From: Alphaproteobacteria bacterium | GTDB lineage: Bacteria; Pseudomonadota; Alphaproteobacteria; Caulobacterales; Parvularculaceae | NCBI GenBank assembly: GCA_030433215.1 | Contig: JAUIMC010000002.1 | Location: 248,001-312,000 of the forward strand | Reading direction: 5' to 3' | DNA: 64,000 nt | In this document: one piece after another, positions 62,700 to 64,000 of the stretch | How positions within the stretch are numbered: position 1 is the first letter of the stretch | How the letters are laid out: each line of letters opens with the position of its first letter | Position numbers and translations under genes: made by a program | Notes under the pieces: model-generated | Databases searched by the model: none | What the model was told of the DNA's origin: nothing | What the model saw: only the letters and a program-made list of their open reading frames with translations

Positions 62700-64000
62700 T
62701 TGAAAAAGCTTCTTCTGTGCGGCGCGGCCGCTTTCATTCTTGCGGCCTGCGGCCAGCAGGACGGCGAAAGCCGGCAGGCAAGCGCCGACGAAACCGCCGC
62801 CGCTGCTGCTGCGACCACGCCCGAACTCGGGGAATGGGGCGTCGATACCGGCAATATCGATCCGGAAGTCGATCCGGGCGACGATTTCTTCCGCTATGTG
62901 AACGGCAAGTGGCTCGAGAGTTTCGAAATTCCCGAAGAATATTCGAGCTACGGCTCTTTCACGGTGCTGTTCGAGCGCTCCGAGGCCCGCGTCAAGACAA
63001 TCATCGAGACCGCTGCGGCGAGCAACGCGCCCGAGGGGTCGCTGGAACAGAAGGTCGGCGATTTTTACGCCGCCTATCTCGATAATGCGGCGATTGATGC
63101 GAAAGGCTTCGAGGTTCTCGCCGAAGACTTCGCGAAGATCGACGCGCTTCAAACCCATGAAGACGTCGCGCGCCTGATGGGCGATCCGGCTTTCGGCGCC
63201 TCTACGCCGATCGGCGCTTATGTGGGCGTCGACGCCAAGCGCACCAGCCAGTATGTCGCCTATCTCACGCAAGCCGGTCTCGGCCTTCCGAACCGGGATT
63301 ATTATCTCGATGACAAGTTCGCCGACAAACGTCCGAAATATGTCGCCTATATCGAAAAGGCGCTGACCCTCGCCGGCGTCGCGGACGCCGGGCCGAAAGC
63401 GCAGGCGGTGTTCGATCTCGAAAAGCGCATGGCCGAAGTCCATTGGGAGCCCGCCAAGCGCCGCAACCGCGATCTCACTTATAACCTCAAGACCGTCGAC
63501 GAGCTGAAAGCCTTCGCGCCGGAAATGCCCTGGGAAATCATGTTTGAAACCGCCGGTCTTGGCGGCGAGAACGAATTCGTGCTGCGCGAGGACGACGCTG
63601 TTCAGGCGCTGGCGAAGATTTTCGCCGAAACGCCGGTGGAGACCTGGAAGGCCTATCTCAAATTCCACGATCTCAATGATCATTCCGACGTTCTGCCTTC
63701 CGCGCTCGACCAGGCGAGCTTTGAGTTTTTCGGCACAGAGCTTCGCGGCACGCCGAAACAGCGCGAACGCTGGAAGCGCGGCGTTGCGGCGGTGAACGGC
63801 GCCATGGGCGAAGCGGTCGGCAAGATTTATGTGGAGAAGTATTTTCCGCCCGCGTCCAAGCAGCAGATGGAAGCGCTGGTCGCCAATCTCAGCAGCGCCC
63901 TTGAAGACCGCATCGCAACCCTTGAGTGGATGGGCGAGGAGACGAAAGCCCAGGCGCTGGAAAAACTCTCCAAGTTTACGCCGAAGATCGGCTATCCCGA
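62700..64000 (+). CDS. M13 family metallopeptidase (neprilysin-like lipoprotein), 3' end outside window
   Basis: An exported zinc endopeptidase; about 433 residues are visible and the frame is open at the window edge. The start is TTG at 62700 with GAGGAG upstream, giving the signal KKLLLCGAAAFILAAC with the lipobox Cys at 17. The N-terminal M13 pattern NGKWLESFEIPEEYSSYGSF (about 69-88), YLTQAGLGLPNRDYYLDD and PFxT-like helices follow. The catalytic HExxH zinc motif should lie beyond the edge, so activity cannot be checked. Probably degrades extracellular peptides, as do the S9 peptidase and P1 peptidase encoded here. Confidence 0.9.
   Translation, partial: MKKLLLCGAAAFILAACGQQDGESRQASADETAAAAAATTPELGEWGVDTGNIDPEVDPGDDFFRYVNGKWLESFEIPEEYSSYGSFTVLFERSEARVKTIIETAAASNAPEGSLEQKVGDFYAAYLDNAAIDAKGFEVLAEDFAKIDALQTHEDVARLMGDPAFGASTPIGAYVGVDAKRTSQYVAYLTQAGLGLPNRDYYLDDKFADKRPKYVAYIEKALTLAGVADAGPKAQAVFDLEKRMAEVHWEPAKRRNRDLTYNLKTVDELKAFAPEMPWEIMFETAGLGGENEFVLREDDAVQALAKIFAETPVETWKAYLKFHDLNDHSDVLPSALDQASFEFFGTELRGTPKQRERWKRGVAAVNGAMGEAVGKIYVEKYFPPASKQQMEALVANLSSALEDRIATLEWMGEETKAQALEKLSKFTPKIGYP

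Overview
This is a GC-rich chromosomal window with no rRNA, tRNA, CRISPR array, prophage or transposase gene. The gene set suggests an aerobic, free-living, probably marine alphaproteobacterium of the Parvularculales, Hyphomonadaceae or Caulobacterales type. The reasons are two large TonB-dependent receptors, a complete type II secretion operon, an exosortase-type O-glycan ligase, a GTTC-N7-GTTC SOS box in front of uvrA (the alphaproteobacterial LexA form), and BIME-like palindromes common in this class. The lineage is inferred from gene content only.

Layout. 1-5.2 kb: the end of an oligopeptide ABC ATPase gene overlapping a P1/DmpA aminopeptidase gene; an exosortase-associated O-antigen-ligase-like protein; a zinc efflux pump (CDF) divergent from a ZIP importer with a Zur-like operator between them. 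5.2-16.7 kb: a minus-strand operon gspC-D-E-F-G-H-I-J-K-L-M-N ending in a small lipoprotein gene. 17.0-23.7 kb: a TonB-dependent receptor preceded by a large lipoprotein with an internal duplication, a Pho-box-like site upstream of that lipoprotein, and the prepilin peptidase gene (gspO) on the opposite strand. The position suggests one secretion and uptake module, possibly phosphate-regulated.

23.7-33.3 kb: enoyl-CoA hydratase, succinate-semialdehyde dehydrogenase, a palindrome-rich spacer, a glycosyltransferase, two tandem cyclophilins, coaD, an Asp/Glu-racemase-like protein and gyrA. 33.4-38.9 kb: an acidic repeat protein with a VPxPA-type (PEP-CTERM-like) sorting tail, a Cu/Zn-SOD-like lipoprotein, a Tat-exported Kelch protein and a PQQ-type quinoprotein. 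39-41.7 kb: an NsrR-like nitric-oxide regulon (regulator, group III truncated haemoglobin, DUF1971 protein, SDR) with a divergent membrane protein. 41.7-45.2 kb: a winged-helix/TolB/TPR regulator facing an unannotated 54-residue gene, a small lipoprotein and a histone-like protein made almost only of K, R, T and A.

45.3-48.9 kb: ssb and uvrA, divergent, with a LexA box between them; UvrA carries a lysine-rich tail like the neighbouring histone-like protein. 49-51.4 kb: a visibly AT-richer patch with a DEDDh exonuclease-BRCT protein and a PDZ lipoprotein, bracketed by copies of a palindromic repeat that recurs at 61.5 kb beside a GIY-YIG nuclease gene. 51.4-64 kb: an S9 peptidase with its TonB receptor, a DsbB-like protein, a TauD-type dioxygenase, a PRC-barrel protein, membrane proteins, an NnrU/solute-binding pair, apt, and the start of an M13 metallopeptidase cut by the window edge.
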